Shown: piece by piece, positions 36,246 through 45,090 of the stretch
How the letters are laid out: every line of letters starts with the position of its first letter
Numbering within the stretch: the first letter of the stretch is position 1
NCBI RefSeq assembly: GCF_002153425.1
Contig: NZ_KZ119600.1
Span: 3,726,120 to 3,790,119, forward strand
Direction of reading: 5' to 3'
Source of the DNA: Litchfieldia alkalitelluris
Lineage (GTDB): Bacteria > Bacillota > Bacilli > Bacillales > Salisediminibacteriaceae
DNA length: 64,000 bases
Notes under the pieces: model-generated
Told to the model about the DNA's origin: nothing
Databases searched by the model: none
Seen by the model: only the letters and a program-made list of their open reading frames with translations
Program-made: the position numbers and the translations under genes

Positions 36246-37254
36246 GCTCATCTTCAAAATAATATTCGATAGTAAGTCCATCTTCGATAAATAGTTCACC
36301 GCCAGATTTCCTTAATAACTTTTTAGTTAAATGGAGATAGTAATCAAATTCATCATCGATTTCAAATGGAATCCCATCTTCGTCTACCATATTCATACTA
36401 ATGATGAATTTTTCTGGATCTAGTGAATTAAAAATGATTTGTATAGTAGAAGGACATTTTGCAAAGTCTATCCACTTTTTCACAAGAAGCTGAATGATTA
36501 GGCGTAATTGCATGACATCGACTTGGACCTTGGATCGACGCTTCCCAACAAACTCCCATGATAAATGGGGCGTAAATTCGGGTGCCTGCTCTTCAATTTT
36601 AACTTTGATACATTCCTGCAGCTCTCCTGCTCGTATGTACGTTTTACGTGGCGCCATTGGATAATTGATATTTAAAAAATCATTTACATAATTCTTCCCT
36701 TTCTCAATTTCCCTCTGTGCTAGCTCTAAAAATGTTGTATGCTCGCTTGTTGCTGTGTCTTTTTTCATCATTTGAAGAATGCCATAAACCGGTGTAAGTG
36801 CATTTAAAATCTCATGAGCATATCTTAGACTGAGTTGTTGAACGAGCCTCTCTGTTTGACTGTCCCAATAATTTTTTTCCGGAAAAACAACGTCGGGGTT
36901 CTCCTCAACTAAACTACCTACTAACAGTTCTTCCTCTTTCTTATTGTAAGAATAGTCCAACGTAACTTGCTCAAGGTTGATGCTCACTGGCGTCTTGGTA
37001 GAGTTTAAGTTATAAAAATATGGGGCTAAAGGCGTATCATAAATATTATCCCCTTGCCGGACTTTTACCTTTTTATTGAGAAGTCTACTACCTTCTTCAT
37101 TTAAATACCTTATAATACCTGATGGATCAATAATAACTAATCCAGGTTGACTTTTATTGTCTTCGTTCACTATATTGAACAATAACGCCGATTCTGATGC
37201 CAAATGAACACCCCCTACTAAGTTGGGACTTTTATACTGTAATTCTTTCGTCAC
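36229..37254 (-). CDS. Orphan PAS sensor histidine kinase
   Basis: 341 aa, no membrane segments. A PAS-like sensor (about residues 35-100, GLVIIDPSGIIRYLNEEGSRLL) precedes a phospho-acceptor helix SLRYAHEILNALTP with H147. The C-terminal part should be the ATPase domain, but N and G boxes are weak. No response regulator is adjacent. H-box style is similar to kinases that feed phosphorelays, but that is inference. Confidence 0.7.
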   Translation of the reverse strand: MTKELQYKSPNLVGGVHLASESALLFNIVNEDNKSQPGLVIIDPSGIIRYLNEEGSRLLNKKVKVRQGDNIYDTPLAPYFYNLNSTKTPVSINLEQVTLDYSYNKKEEELLVGSLVEENPDVVFPEKNYWDSQTERLVQQLSLRYAHEILNALTPVYGILQMMKKDTATSEHTTFLELAQREIEKGKNYVNDFLNINYPMAPRKTYIRAGELQECIKVKIEEQAPEFTPHLSWEFVGKRRSKVQVDVMQLRLIIQLLVKKWIDFAKCPSTIQIIFNSLDPEKFIISMNMVDEDGIPFEIDDEFDYYLHLTKKLLRKSGGELFIEDGLTIEYYFEDEQNLVR

Positions 37255-37550
37255 ACGAAAATATCAATAACCAAAACATCTATTCGTATCCTTATTTTAC
37301 AACTTTTTTTCTGAAAATGTAACTGATTAAAACAAATTTCTTATAGTACTTTTATCCTATTTATACGATGGAAATACATGATAATCACATATTCTACATT
37401 AAACGATTTTTTTCTACATTTTTCTCAGGAGTGACGTGTACTTAGATTTGATTAGTTGGATAAATTAACTGTTAAAAGTCACAAATAACTTACAAAGAAT
37501 CGCCCATAATAAGAAGACAAATTAATTTAGTTTTAAAGGAGAGTCGGCTA

Positions 37551-38537
37551 TTGACGTACTCAAGAAGCAACGCAAGACGCAAAAGAAAGACGCCTTTAAA
37601 ACGTTTTATATTGTATAGTGCCCTAGTCGTCCTATGCATTTTCCTAATCGGTGGTGGCAGCTTAGCATACATGGGCTATCAAATGGCAGATGCAACATCT
37701 AAATCTCATGTAGAACTAGATCGCGGTGACCGTTCCATGATGCGTCAAGAAAACGTTGACCCTAAACAGGACCCTGTTTCCATTCTTTTTCTCGGAATCG
37801 ATAGTCGGGAAGAAGATTTAAGGGGAAGAACAGACGCCATGGTCCTTGCAACTTTTAACCCTGAAGAGGAATCGATCAACATGTTGACCATCCCTAGGGA
37901 TGCACGCGTCAAAATCGTTGGTAGAAACAGCATCGATAAAATTAATCATGCCCATTCCTTTGGCGGCATTGATATGACAGTAGATACAGTCGAGCGTTTG
38001 CTTGAAATTCCTGTCGATTATTTTGTTACACTTAACTTTATTTCCTTTGTGGAAATAATTAATGAGCTTGGCGGTGTTGATGTAAATGTCCCCTTCACGT
38101 TTTCTGAAAGTGACAGCACGGACCGCAGAGGTGCCATTACCATTTATGAAGGAGAACAAACATTGAATGGTGAGGAAGCTCTCGCCTATGTGCGTATGAG
38201 GAAACATGATCCTGCAGGTGATATGGGGCGTGGAGAACGTCAAAAGGAAGTATTGGAATCACTAATCAAAAAAGCAGTAAGCTTTCAATCGATCACCAGA
38301 TTTGGTGCTGTCATGGAAAGTGTTGAAGAGCATATGAATACGAATTTGACCTTCAATAACATCGTTAGCTTCCATAACTACGCAAGAAATCTTGATGAAA
38401 TTGAGTCCCTAACTTTAGATGGGGCAGGTGTTTTAATTAACAATATTTATTATTTCGAATTAGATAATACTTCCTTGAATGAAGTCCAATCAATATTGAA
38501 GGAACACCTTGAGATTGAAAACGAAGAGCAAATATAA
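37551..38537 (+). CDS. LCP family cell-wall polymer ligase 1
   Basis: 328 aa. A short basic cytoplasmic tail, one membrane helix (about residues 20-42), then the LytR-CpsA-Psr domain with the conserved DPVSILFLGIDSR, LRGRTDAMVLATF, IPRDARV, DKINHAH and VRMRKHDPAGDMGRGERQKEV. LCP enzymes transfer undecaprenyl-linked wall polymers to peptidoglycan using these Arg and Asp residues. The TTG start follows AAAGGAGAGTCGGCTA. Highly similar to the protein at 41002. Confidence 0.93.
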   Translation: MTYSRSNARRKRKTPLKRFILYSALVVLCIFLIGGGSLAYMGYQMADATSKSHVELDRGDRSMMRQENVDPKQDPVSILFLGIDSREEDLRGRTDAMVLATFNPEEESINMLTIPRDARVKIVGRNSIDKINHAHSFGGIDMTVDTVERLLEIPVDYFVTLNFISFVEIINELGGVDVNVPFTFSESDSTDRRGAITIYEGEQTLNGEEALAYVRMRKHDPAGDMGRGERQKEVLESLIKKAVSFQSITRFGAVMESVEEHMNTNLTFNNIVSFHNYARNLDEIESLTLDGAGVLINNIYYFELDNTSLNEVQSILKEHLEIENEEQI

Positions 38538-38538
38538 T

Positions 38539-38575
38539 AAAACGTTGTGTTCAAAATAGTGAACACAACGTTTTT
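38539..38575 (+). terminator. Terminator after LCP 1
   Basis: AAAACGTTGTGTTCA and TGAACACAACGTTTTT form a 15-bp perfect stem with a short loop and T-run. Confidence 0.8.
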
Positions 38576-38628
38576 ATAAATAAGGTGTTTATCGAACCTG
38601 CACCTTAAATTAGCCTAAATCTATACAT

Positions 38629-40452
38629 TTATTTGAAATACTGATCGATGGCCTCCAATAATGCATCTGCAATCTTATCCTGTTCATTTGTCATCTTGTT
38701 CATATCACTTTGATTAGACATAAAGCCTACCTCAACAAGCACTGCAGGCATCTGTGAGAAGCGGATCACTTCAAGGTTTCTTTCCTTTACTCCTCGATCA
38801 CGGAACTGGAGCTGTGAAACGAGTTGCTGCTGAATCGCATTAGCCAGCTTTTGACTGTTTGCTCCTTGATTCGTTCGATCGAAGAAAACTTCTGTTCCAC
38901 TTGCACTAGCTAAACTAAAATAATTCAAATGCAAGCTGATAAAAATATCAGATCCAGAACTATTCCCTTGTCTCCATCGGTTTCCTAAAGACACAAATGT
39001 GTCAGACGTCCGTGACATGACTACTTTCGCTCCAGCGTTTTCAAGTCTCGTTTTTAGTTTGTTGGAGATGTCAAAAACAAGGTGACTCTCATAAACGCCG
39101 TTTACTACTGCACCAGGATCGCGACCACCATGACCAGGGTCCAAAAATATTGTTTTCCCAGACAAGTTAATATTGCTGTTGCTATTCCCCGATCCAGGGT
39201 TGCTAGCATCGGCATTCGTAACCTTTATATAATCCCCATGGACAAAGCCCCAACGATTATTATGCCTGATTTTGTACCATGCACCGCTCTTTTCATATAA
39301 ATCTACTTTGGCTCCACGGCGAAGGCTACCAATGATACTGGAAGATGTAGAAGCACTTGAACGAACATTTAAATTGCTCGCAGTAATTTCCCCATTGCCA
39401 ATGATTGAATCCCCTTGATTAGAGCTACCTCCTGAGTCAGAAGGAGCTGCATTGGTTACTCTCAAGTAGTCGCCATGAACAAAGCCCCATGAATTATTGA
39501 TACGTATTTTATACCATTGGCCAGTTTTTTCATATAGATCAACTTTACTGCCACGCTCTAAGCTGCCAATCACATTGCCATTGGTGCTAGCCTGATTTCG
39601 CACATTCAGACGGGTAGCAGTAACTTCCCCACTACCAATGACTTCATTCGTTTGAGAACCTGAGCCACTGTTTGAGCCTGATGACCCTGAACCACTATTG
39701 CCACTCCCTGATATCTTTAAATAGTCGCCATGGACAAAACCCCAGGAATTGTTGATACGTATTTTGTACCATTGACCTGATTTTTCATACAGGTCTACTT
39801 TACGACCACGCTCTAGACTTCCAATCACACTTCCGCTTGTACTAGCCTGGTTCCTTACATTCAAACGCGAGGCTGTAACCTCACCATTACCAATGACTTC
39901 TCCAACTGCAGGTGAATTTGAACCAGAACCACTATTTCCAGAGTTTGATGACGTTACTTTCAAATAATCCCCATGTATGTAGCCCCAGGAATTATTTATC
40001 CTGATCTTGTACCACTTGCCACTCTGTTCATATAAGTCTACTTTACGCCCTCGTTCTAAGCTTCCAATGACACTGCCGCTCGTACTTGCCCGGCTCCTCA
40101 CATTCAATCGAGTGGCAGTAACTTCTCCACTACCTATAATGCTTGAGCCAGAACTAGCTTGTTGAACGATTCTCACATAGGAACCGTGAATATAACCCCA
40201 ACGGTTATTCACACGAATTTTATACCACTGGCCTGTTTTTTCGTGTAGTTCAACAATTGTCCCTCTAGAAAAACTAGAGATAACTCTTGACGACGTATTT
40301 GGCTGTTCACGGACATTTAGTGAACTCGCAGTAATCTCCCCTACTGCATTGGAGCTTGCGAACGAGTGTGAAGCAGTGTAGTCAAAATTAGCAAACAATG
40401 AAATTACTAAAGTAATGACCACTAATGCACTAACTCCAATCGTTTTTTTCAT
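38629..40452 (-). CDS. N-acetylmuramoyl-L-alanine amidase with five SH3b domains
   Basis: 607 aa. Signal peptide, five bacterial SH3 repeats (each with (S/N)LNVR..., WYKIR(I/V)NN(S/R)WG(Y/F)(I/V)HG), joined by Ser/Gly linkers, then an Amidase_3 domain from about residue 430. Zinc ligands are visible as DPGHGG, a Glu in NGVYESHL and SLHLN; the catalytic Glu is in LVEVGFMSN. It cleaves the stem peptide from muramic acid; the SH3b array anchors it to the wall. The four central SH3b copies are near identical, a recent expansion. Confidence 0.94.
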   Translation of the reverse strand: MKKTIGVSALVVITLVISLFANFDYTASHSFASSNAVGEITASSLNVREQPNTSSRVISSFSRGTIVELHEKTGQWYKIRVNNRWGYIHGSYVRIVQQASSGSSIIGSGEVTATRLNVRSRASTSGSVIGSLERGRKVDLYEQSGKWYKIRINNSWGYIHGDYLKVTSSNSGNSGSGSNSPAVGEVIGNGEVTASRLNVRNQASTSGSVIGSLERGRKVDLYEKSGQWYKIRINNSWGFVHGDYLKISGSGNSGSGSSGSNSGSGSQTNEVIGSGEVTATRLNVRNQASTNGNVIGSLERGSKVDLYEKTGQWYKIRINNSWGFVHGDYLRVTNAAPSDSGGSSNQGDSIIGNGEITASNLNVRSSASTSSSIIGSLRRGAKVDLYEKSGAWYKIRHNNRWGFVHGDYIKVTNADASNPGSGNSNSNINLSGKTIFLDPGHGGRDPGAVVNGVYESHLVFDISNKLKTRLENAGAKVVMSRTSDTFVSLGNRWRQGNSSGSDIFISLHLNYFSLASASGTEVFFDRTNQGANSQKLANAIQQQLVSQLQFRDRGVKERNLEVIRFSQMPAVLVEVGFMSNQSDMNKMTNEQDKIADALLEAIDQYFK

Positions 40453-40495
40453 TAATTAGGTTCACCCCCACTCATTAATATTAGTTTCATAATTT

Positions 40496-40609
40496 TTATC
40501 CATAACTTAAAAAATACTTCCATATGGTATCAAGCAACATCGCTAATCCATATAGAAAAATACCAATACACGCCAAAGTGATTGGCGAATTCCATTTGAC
40601 ATCTTTCAT
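40496..40609 (-). CDS. 37-aa single-pass membrane peptide
   Basis: ATG at 40609 is preceded by GGAGGAATATGG, a strong ribosome site. The 37 residues have one hydrophobic helix (ITLACIGIFLYGLAML) with Trp/Lys flanks (DVKWNSP, TIWKYF). It ends 43 bases before the amidase start and may share its transcript. I do not recognise a family. Confidence 0.5.
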   Translation of the reverse strand: MKDVKWNSPITLACIGIFLYGLAMLLDTIWKYFLSYG

Positions 40610-41001
40610 CCATATTCCTCCAAAAAATCTACTTTTCTATAAATTATCACAAATTCACTAAAAACAAAATGCGACTTTCTTGCATAAATTTATATTTTTG
40701 TAGATATAATTAAAGAAAAATGTAGTTTTTATGTAGGTAGCGCAAATCCGTTTAACAAATTAACAAAGCTTCAGTAATCGTTTATAAAATTAAGACTACT
40801 ACAATATGCGACCGATAAAGCCTCCTCATAAAATCTATGTATCTTTTTTCCATGGATAGAATATATCATTTACTGAATGATGTTTATGGTGTAAAATACT
40901 TTAATGGATTCATATTATTTACAAAAAAACTGAATCCTTTCTTTGCAAAATACGTCAAATATAATAGATTCTATAAATATATGAATGAGAGGTGTCTTAT
41001 A

Positions 41002-42030
41002 TTGGCACAATTAAGAACTGAATATAAAAAAACAACGAAAAAGAAATCGTCCTGGAAAAAGGTCATCCTTTATACATTTCTAGCCTTTTTCATTTTAGGT
41101 GGAGGCGCTGTAGCATACTTTGCAAGTAGTATCGCAAGTGTTTTCTCACAAAACCAAATAATTTTGGACCGTGGAGACAGGTCAGACTTAAGAGATGCAG
41201 CTGTTAACCCAAGTAGTGATCCCGTATCAGTCCTTTTCTTAGGACTCGACACTCGTGATGGTGATTTAAGAGGGCGTACAGATGCCATGGTATTAGCTAC
41301 GTTTAACCCAGAAGAAGGTACAATCAAAATGTTAAATATCCCTCGTGACTCTAGAGTAGATGTTATTGGAGCGAATCGTGTGGATAAAATCAATCACGCA
41401 CATGCTTTTGGTGGGGTTGACATGACTTTAGATACTGTGGAAAATTTATTAGGCATTCCTGTAGATTATTTCGTTTCCCTTAACTTCGACGCTTTCATGG
41501 AAATCATCGATGAGTTAGGTGGAATCACAGTTAACTCACCAATGACATTTACAGAAAAAGATAATGCAACATATGGAACAATTACCATTCACGAAGGTGA
41601 GCAACGATTAAACGGTGAAGAAGCCCTTGCTTATGTTAGAATGCGTAAAAGCGATCCTAGAGGAGATTTAGGACGTGGTGAACGTCAAAAAGAAGTAATT
41701 GAGGCCATTATTAAAGAAGCAGCAAGCTTTTCTTCGATTACAAATTTCAACTCGTTAATGGATAGTGTAGAAAGAAACTTAAACACAAATATTACCTTTG
41801 GAAACATTGTTTCGATGCACTCCTATGCAAGTGGTTTAAGTGATATTGAATCTTTAAGCTTTGAAGGGGATGACTATCGAGAAGGTGGCATCTACTACTA
41901 TAAAATTAGAGATGAATCCCTACAAGAAATTCAAGAAATCCTTCAAGTACACTTAGGTTTAAAAGAACCAGAAGTAATGGAAGTGGATCAAGATATTGAA
42001 GGTGAAGAGGCAGACGAAGTAGTTCAGTAA
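41002..42030 (+). CDS. LCP family cell-wall polymer ligase 2
   Basis: 342 aa. Same layout as the LCP at 37551: basic tail, membrane helix, then DPVSVLFLGLDTRDGDLRGR, IPRDSRVDV, DKINHAHAFGG and VRMRKSDPRGDLGRGERQ; acidic C-terminal tail (EEADEVVQ). I chose the TTG at 41002 because GAGAGGTG lies seven bases upstream and the sister gene starts at the same place. The frame is open to 40837, but that part reads as non-coding. No gene lies in 40610-41001; it should hold the promoters of both divergent genes. Confidence 0.92.
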   Translation: MAQLRTEYKKTTKKKSSWKKVILYTFLAFFILGGGAVAYFASSIASVFSQNQIILDRGDRSDLRDAAVNPSSDPVSVLFLGLDTRDGDLRGRTDAMVLATFNPEEGTIKMLNIPRDSRVDVIGANRVDKINHAHAFGGVDMTLDTVENLLGIPVDYFVSLNFDAFMEIIDELGGITVNSPMTFTEKDNATYGTITIHEGEQRLNGEEALAYVRMRKSDPRGDLGRGERQKEVIEAIIKEAASFSSITNFNSLMDSVERNLNTNITFGNIVSMHSYASGLSDIESLSFEGDDYREGGIYYYKIRDESLQEIQEILQVHLGLKEPEVMEVDQDIEGEEADEVVQ

Positions 42031-42048
42031 ACTGTATATGTATATGTT

Positions 42049-42071
42049 AAACCGGGCTGAGGTCCGGTTTT
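42049..42071 (+). terminator. Terminator after LCP 2
   Basis: AAACCGG and CCGGTTT around GCTGAGGT, followed by TTTT. Confidence 0.7.
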
Positions 42072-42096
42072 TTATATAAAAAGATTTATGAATAAC

Positions 42097-42124
42097 AAAA
42101 AGGCTTCCTTGATAGGAAAGCCTT
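42097..42124 (-). terminator. Terminator after LCP 3
   Basis: On the minus strand, AAGGCTTTCC and GGAAGCCTT form a stem with loop TATCAA and a T-run; nine bases beyond the LCP 3 stop. Confidence 0.7.
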
Positions 42125-42132
42125 CATATAAA

Positions 42133-43212
42133 TTAGTAATCTTCTAATGCTTTTTCCACGCTTTTTGATTCTTCATCAGAATTTACTAAAACAGTTTCAT
42201 ATTCAATCTGCATTCTCTCCTGTAGTGCCTCCACAACTTCAGAGTGATCCTCATCAGAAACATCTACATAATACACTCCGTTCAACACCATTCCTTCTCC
42301 GACTAATCGAAGCGTTTCTACATTATCACCTGTTAGGGAATTTAAGTTTCTCACCATACTAAACATGGTACCCGTATCCATACTAGTTCGTACATTATTA
42401 CCTAATATATCAAGGATATCCGGGATTCTAGTAACCGACCTCAAACTGGTACTCTGATTTAACACTTCTTTAACCACTTGCTGTTGACGTCGATTTCGCC
42501 CAAAGTCCCCTTCGTTATCTGCACGAAATCTGACATACTCCAATGCATTGCTGCCATTTACAGTTTGAATCCCAGGATATAAATAGACTCGTTCTGGATG
42601 AAGGTTATGATATATTGTCCTTTCTACATCTAATTCTATTCCACCCAGAAAATCAATAAATTGTTCAAAACCTGTAAAGTTCACAGCAATATAATGATCA
42701 ATTGGAATATCTAGAAAGTTCTCTAATGTTTTCACAGCCGTATCAACACCGTTTGCATACGCATGATTGATCTTATCATACTCCCCAGTGCCAGCTATTT
42801 CTACATAAGTATCACGAGGAATTGACAAAAGCGTTGATTCCTGTGTTTCTAGATCAATTACTGCCACCATTAAAACGTCTGACCTACCTGATATACGCCC
42901 GTGCTCATTATCCACTCCAGCAATCATGATTGAGATGGTATCCCCGTTACGTACCATTTGTTCCATTTCTACTTTAGCTTCCTCAATACTGTGCTCGTTG
43001 CTATCATAATTTGATATAAAATTATCTACTTCATCTAATTCTTTTTCGTTATTAAAATCATCGTCTTGAATGTCATTTAATGTTTGATATACTTTAGCCC
43101 CTACATATCCCCCATATACTAATGCAAACATAGCAATAGTAAGTCCTGCATAGAGAAAAACTCTGTGAATTTTTCTTTTTTTAGGTTTATCTACACTTAG
43201 TTTTTGTGCCAT
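42133..43212 (-). CDS. LCP family cell-wall polymer ligase 3
   Basis: 359 aa, more diverged than LCP 1 and 2. N-terminal membrane helix, a charged spacer (about residues 45-90), then SIMIAGVDNEHGRISGRSDVL, IPRDTYVEI, DKINHAYANG and VRFRADNEGDFGRNRRQQQ. The catalytic Arg/Asp set is present. Faces opposite to LCP 2, sharing the convergent 3' region. Similar to TagU/YwtF-type members. Confidence 0.92.
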   Translation of the reverse strand: MAQKLSVDKPKKRKIHRVFLYAGLTIAMFALVYGGYVGAKVYQTLNDIQDDDFNNEKELDEVDNFISNYDSNEHSIEEAKVEMEQMVRNGDTISIMIAGVDNEHGRISGRSDVLMVAVIDLETQESTLLSIPRDTYVEIAGTGEYDKINHAYANGVDTAVKTLENFLDIPIDHYIAVNFTGFEQFIDFLGGIELDVERTIYHNLHPERVYLYPGIQTVNGSNALEYVRFRADNEGDFGRNRRQQQVVKEVLNQSTSLRSVTRIPDILDILGNNVRTSMDTGTMFSMVRNLNSLTGDNVETLRLVGEGMVLNGVYYVDVSDEDHSEVVEALQERMQIEYETVLVNSDEESKSVEKALEDY

Positions 43213-43296
43213 AATTTCCCCTCAAACCTTTAAAAATTACTTGTTTCGTTTGTAAGTTTATAGAATTTGGCGTTTTGTGTCAATGATATGAACAAA

Positions 43297-43336
43297 AAAT
43301 ACCTAAGACGATTTTTATTAATCATCTTAGGTATTT
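43297..43336. terminator. Hairpin downstream of sugar transferase
   Basis: ATACCTAAGA and TCTTAGGTAT form a stem (extended by GAT/ATC-type pairs) with flanking A and T runs; it lies between the sugar transferase stop and LCP 3. Confidence 0.65.
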
Positions 43337-43470
43337 ATATGCCACTTAGCGATATCTGGTTATGCTTTCCATACTCTTAGTAGCTAGATTGGGCATAATC
43401 GTGATTATTCTTGATAATTTAAATACACAAAAGTCGATTAATAAATAAAACTGGATAGGATTTTTTTTTA

Positions 43471-44850
43471 TTATAATTCGTTATGCCTTATTTTCTTTGA
43501 AGTCTCTTTCTTTTTATCTTTTTCCTCTGTACCTTCAGCTTTTGTTTTATCTAATAAAACGATAAATGTTTTTAAGAGAATGACTATGTCTAACCAAAAA
43601 CTGTAATTACGGATGTAGTACAAATCAAACCTAAGTTTATCCTCTACCTCTGTACTATACTTCCCCATTATCTGTGCATACCCCGTTATTCCTGGTTGTA
43701 CAGTACTACGGTAACTATAATGGTAGTATTCTTTAGACAACTGCTTTATGAAAAAACCTCTTTCTGGTCTAGGTCCAACTAGAGACATATCACCTTTTAA
43801 TACATTAAATAGTTGGGGAAGTTCATCGAGTCTAGTTGCACGCATAAACCTACCAACCTTAGTTATTCTGTCATCATTCTCTGTTGCTAATACAGGACCA
43901 GTTTTACTCTCGGCACCCTCTATCATTGATCGGAATTTATAGATTATAAATGGCTTATTATTTTTACCATATCGCTCTTGTTTATAGATGATACTTCCTT
44001 TTGAGTCCTCTAGTTTAATGATTAAAGCTACTATCAATAAAACAGGAGATATTAAAACTAAAATTAAAGCTGAACTTACAAAGTCAAATATTCGCTTAAT
44101 TAATACTTGGTCAAATGTCAAACCAAATGGTTTTACTGTCATCACAAGAGTATCATCAAGTGGAGAAACACTTGCTCTTTGTAAGAGTAGTTCATATAGA
44201 GATGGAATGACATACACCATTTTATTGTATTCCATAGCATGGTATATAATTTCAGACTTTGTCTCCTTACTTATTGAAGGACATAATACTACATAGTCAA
44301 TTTGGCGGAGATGTTGTTTTATCTTATCTATGGAGGTATTAGGCTGAATATGCTTCACCCTTGTCCCTTTTAGCATCGGATGCTTTATCTTTGCGATTAA
44401 CTTTTGTGTATTATTGTCATCCCCTATTAGCAACACTCTACCGACTAAGTTCCCCCGTGTTAGCTTTAAATAGATCATTTTAAAACCAAGCAACAAAATA
44501 ATCATAAAAATTGTTGCAATAAGAATAACTGAACGTGGCATAGCAAATTCCCTAAACAAATAGGAAGCTGCCATTGTTAGAAACGCCATGAATGTAACAG
44601 CGATGACCACTTTAACAAGAATATCCCAGAAAGTATTTTTTCGATCTAAAGCGTATAGTTCATATACTGCTATGAAAAATAGACCTATTAACAATATCCA
44701 TGGTAACAGGGAAATAAATGAATCCCAGTTACGCTGTGGAAAGTCAAGATATCTAATGTAGAATGCTGAGATATAGGCAGCAAGAATTAACAATAAGTCC
44801 ATGACAATTATAAATGTCTTATGACTTTTCAATTCGCTTAAATCAGGCAT
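43471..44850 (-). CDS. Polyprenyl-phosphate sugar-1-phosphate transferase
   Basis: 459 aa. Four or five N-terminal membrane helices, a nucleotide-binding-like middle domain (VGRVLLIGDDNNTQ), then the bacterial sugar transferase domain with KRIFDFVSSAL, YKFRSMIEGAE, TRLDELPQL and SLVGPRPERGFF. It belongs to the WcaJ/WbaP type, which places the first sugar phosphate on undecaprenyl phosphate to start a surface polysaccharide. With three LCP ligases nearby it marks a wall- or capsule-polymer locus. The sugar is not known. Confidence 0.9.
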   Translation of the reverse strand: MPDLSELKSHKTFIIVMDLLLILAAYISAFYIRYLDFPQRNWDSFISLLPWILLIGLFFIAVYELYALDRKNTFWDILVKVVIAVTFMAFLTMAASYLFREFAMPRSVILIATIFMIILLLGFKMIYLKLTRGNLVGRVLLIGDDNNTQKLIAKIKHPMLKGTRVKHIQPNTSIDKIKQHLRQIDYVVLCPSISKETKSEIIYHAMEYNKMVYVIPSLYELLLQRASVSPLDDTLVMTVKPFGLTFDQVLIKRIFDFVSSALILVLISPVLLIVALIIKLEDSKGSIIYKQERYGKNNKPFIIYKFRSMIEGAESKTGPVLATENDDRITKVGRFMRATRLDELPQLFNVLKGDMSLVGPRPERGFFIKQLSKEYYHYSYRSTVQPGITGYAQIMGKYSTEVEDKLRFDLYYIRNYSFWLDIVILLKTFIVLLDKTKAEGTEEKDKKKETSKKIRHNEL

Positions 44851-45022
44851 TGTAACCTCTCTCCCTTTTGGTCTTCAAAAAAAAACTTCTTATAATTAAA
44901 TCAATTGATATTTTTATTAATTTTATCAATCATTACTACTATACTAAAAAATTTTGTAGTTGGAAACAAAATATTTTATTAGGAAATAATTACATTATTT
45001 CTATGTATTAAGTTCGAAAATA

Positions 45023-45071
45023 AAAGATACCTAAAAGTCCACAAATACAGGGAACTTAATTAGGTATCTTT
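45023..45071 (-). terminator. Terminator after modular amidase
   Basis: AAAGATACCT and AGGTATCTTT, perfect 10-bp stem with a 29-base loop, just past the stop at 45091. Confidence 0.55.
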
Positions 45072-45090
45072 ACGTTATGTTTTTTCAATT

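Noticed and set aside
40837-41001. N-terminal extension of LCP 2
   Set aside because: The extension has no ribosome site and no match to the sister LCP; the TTG at 41002 has a good one and the same start context as LCP 1.
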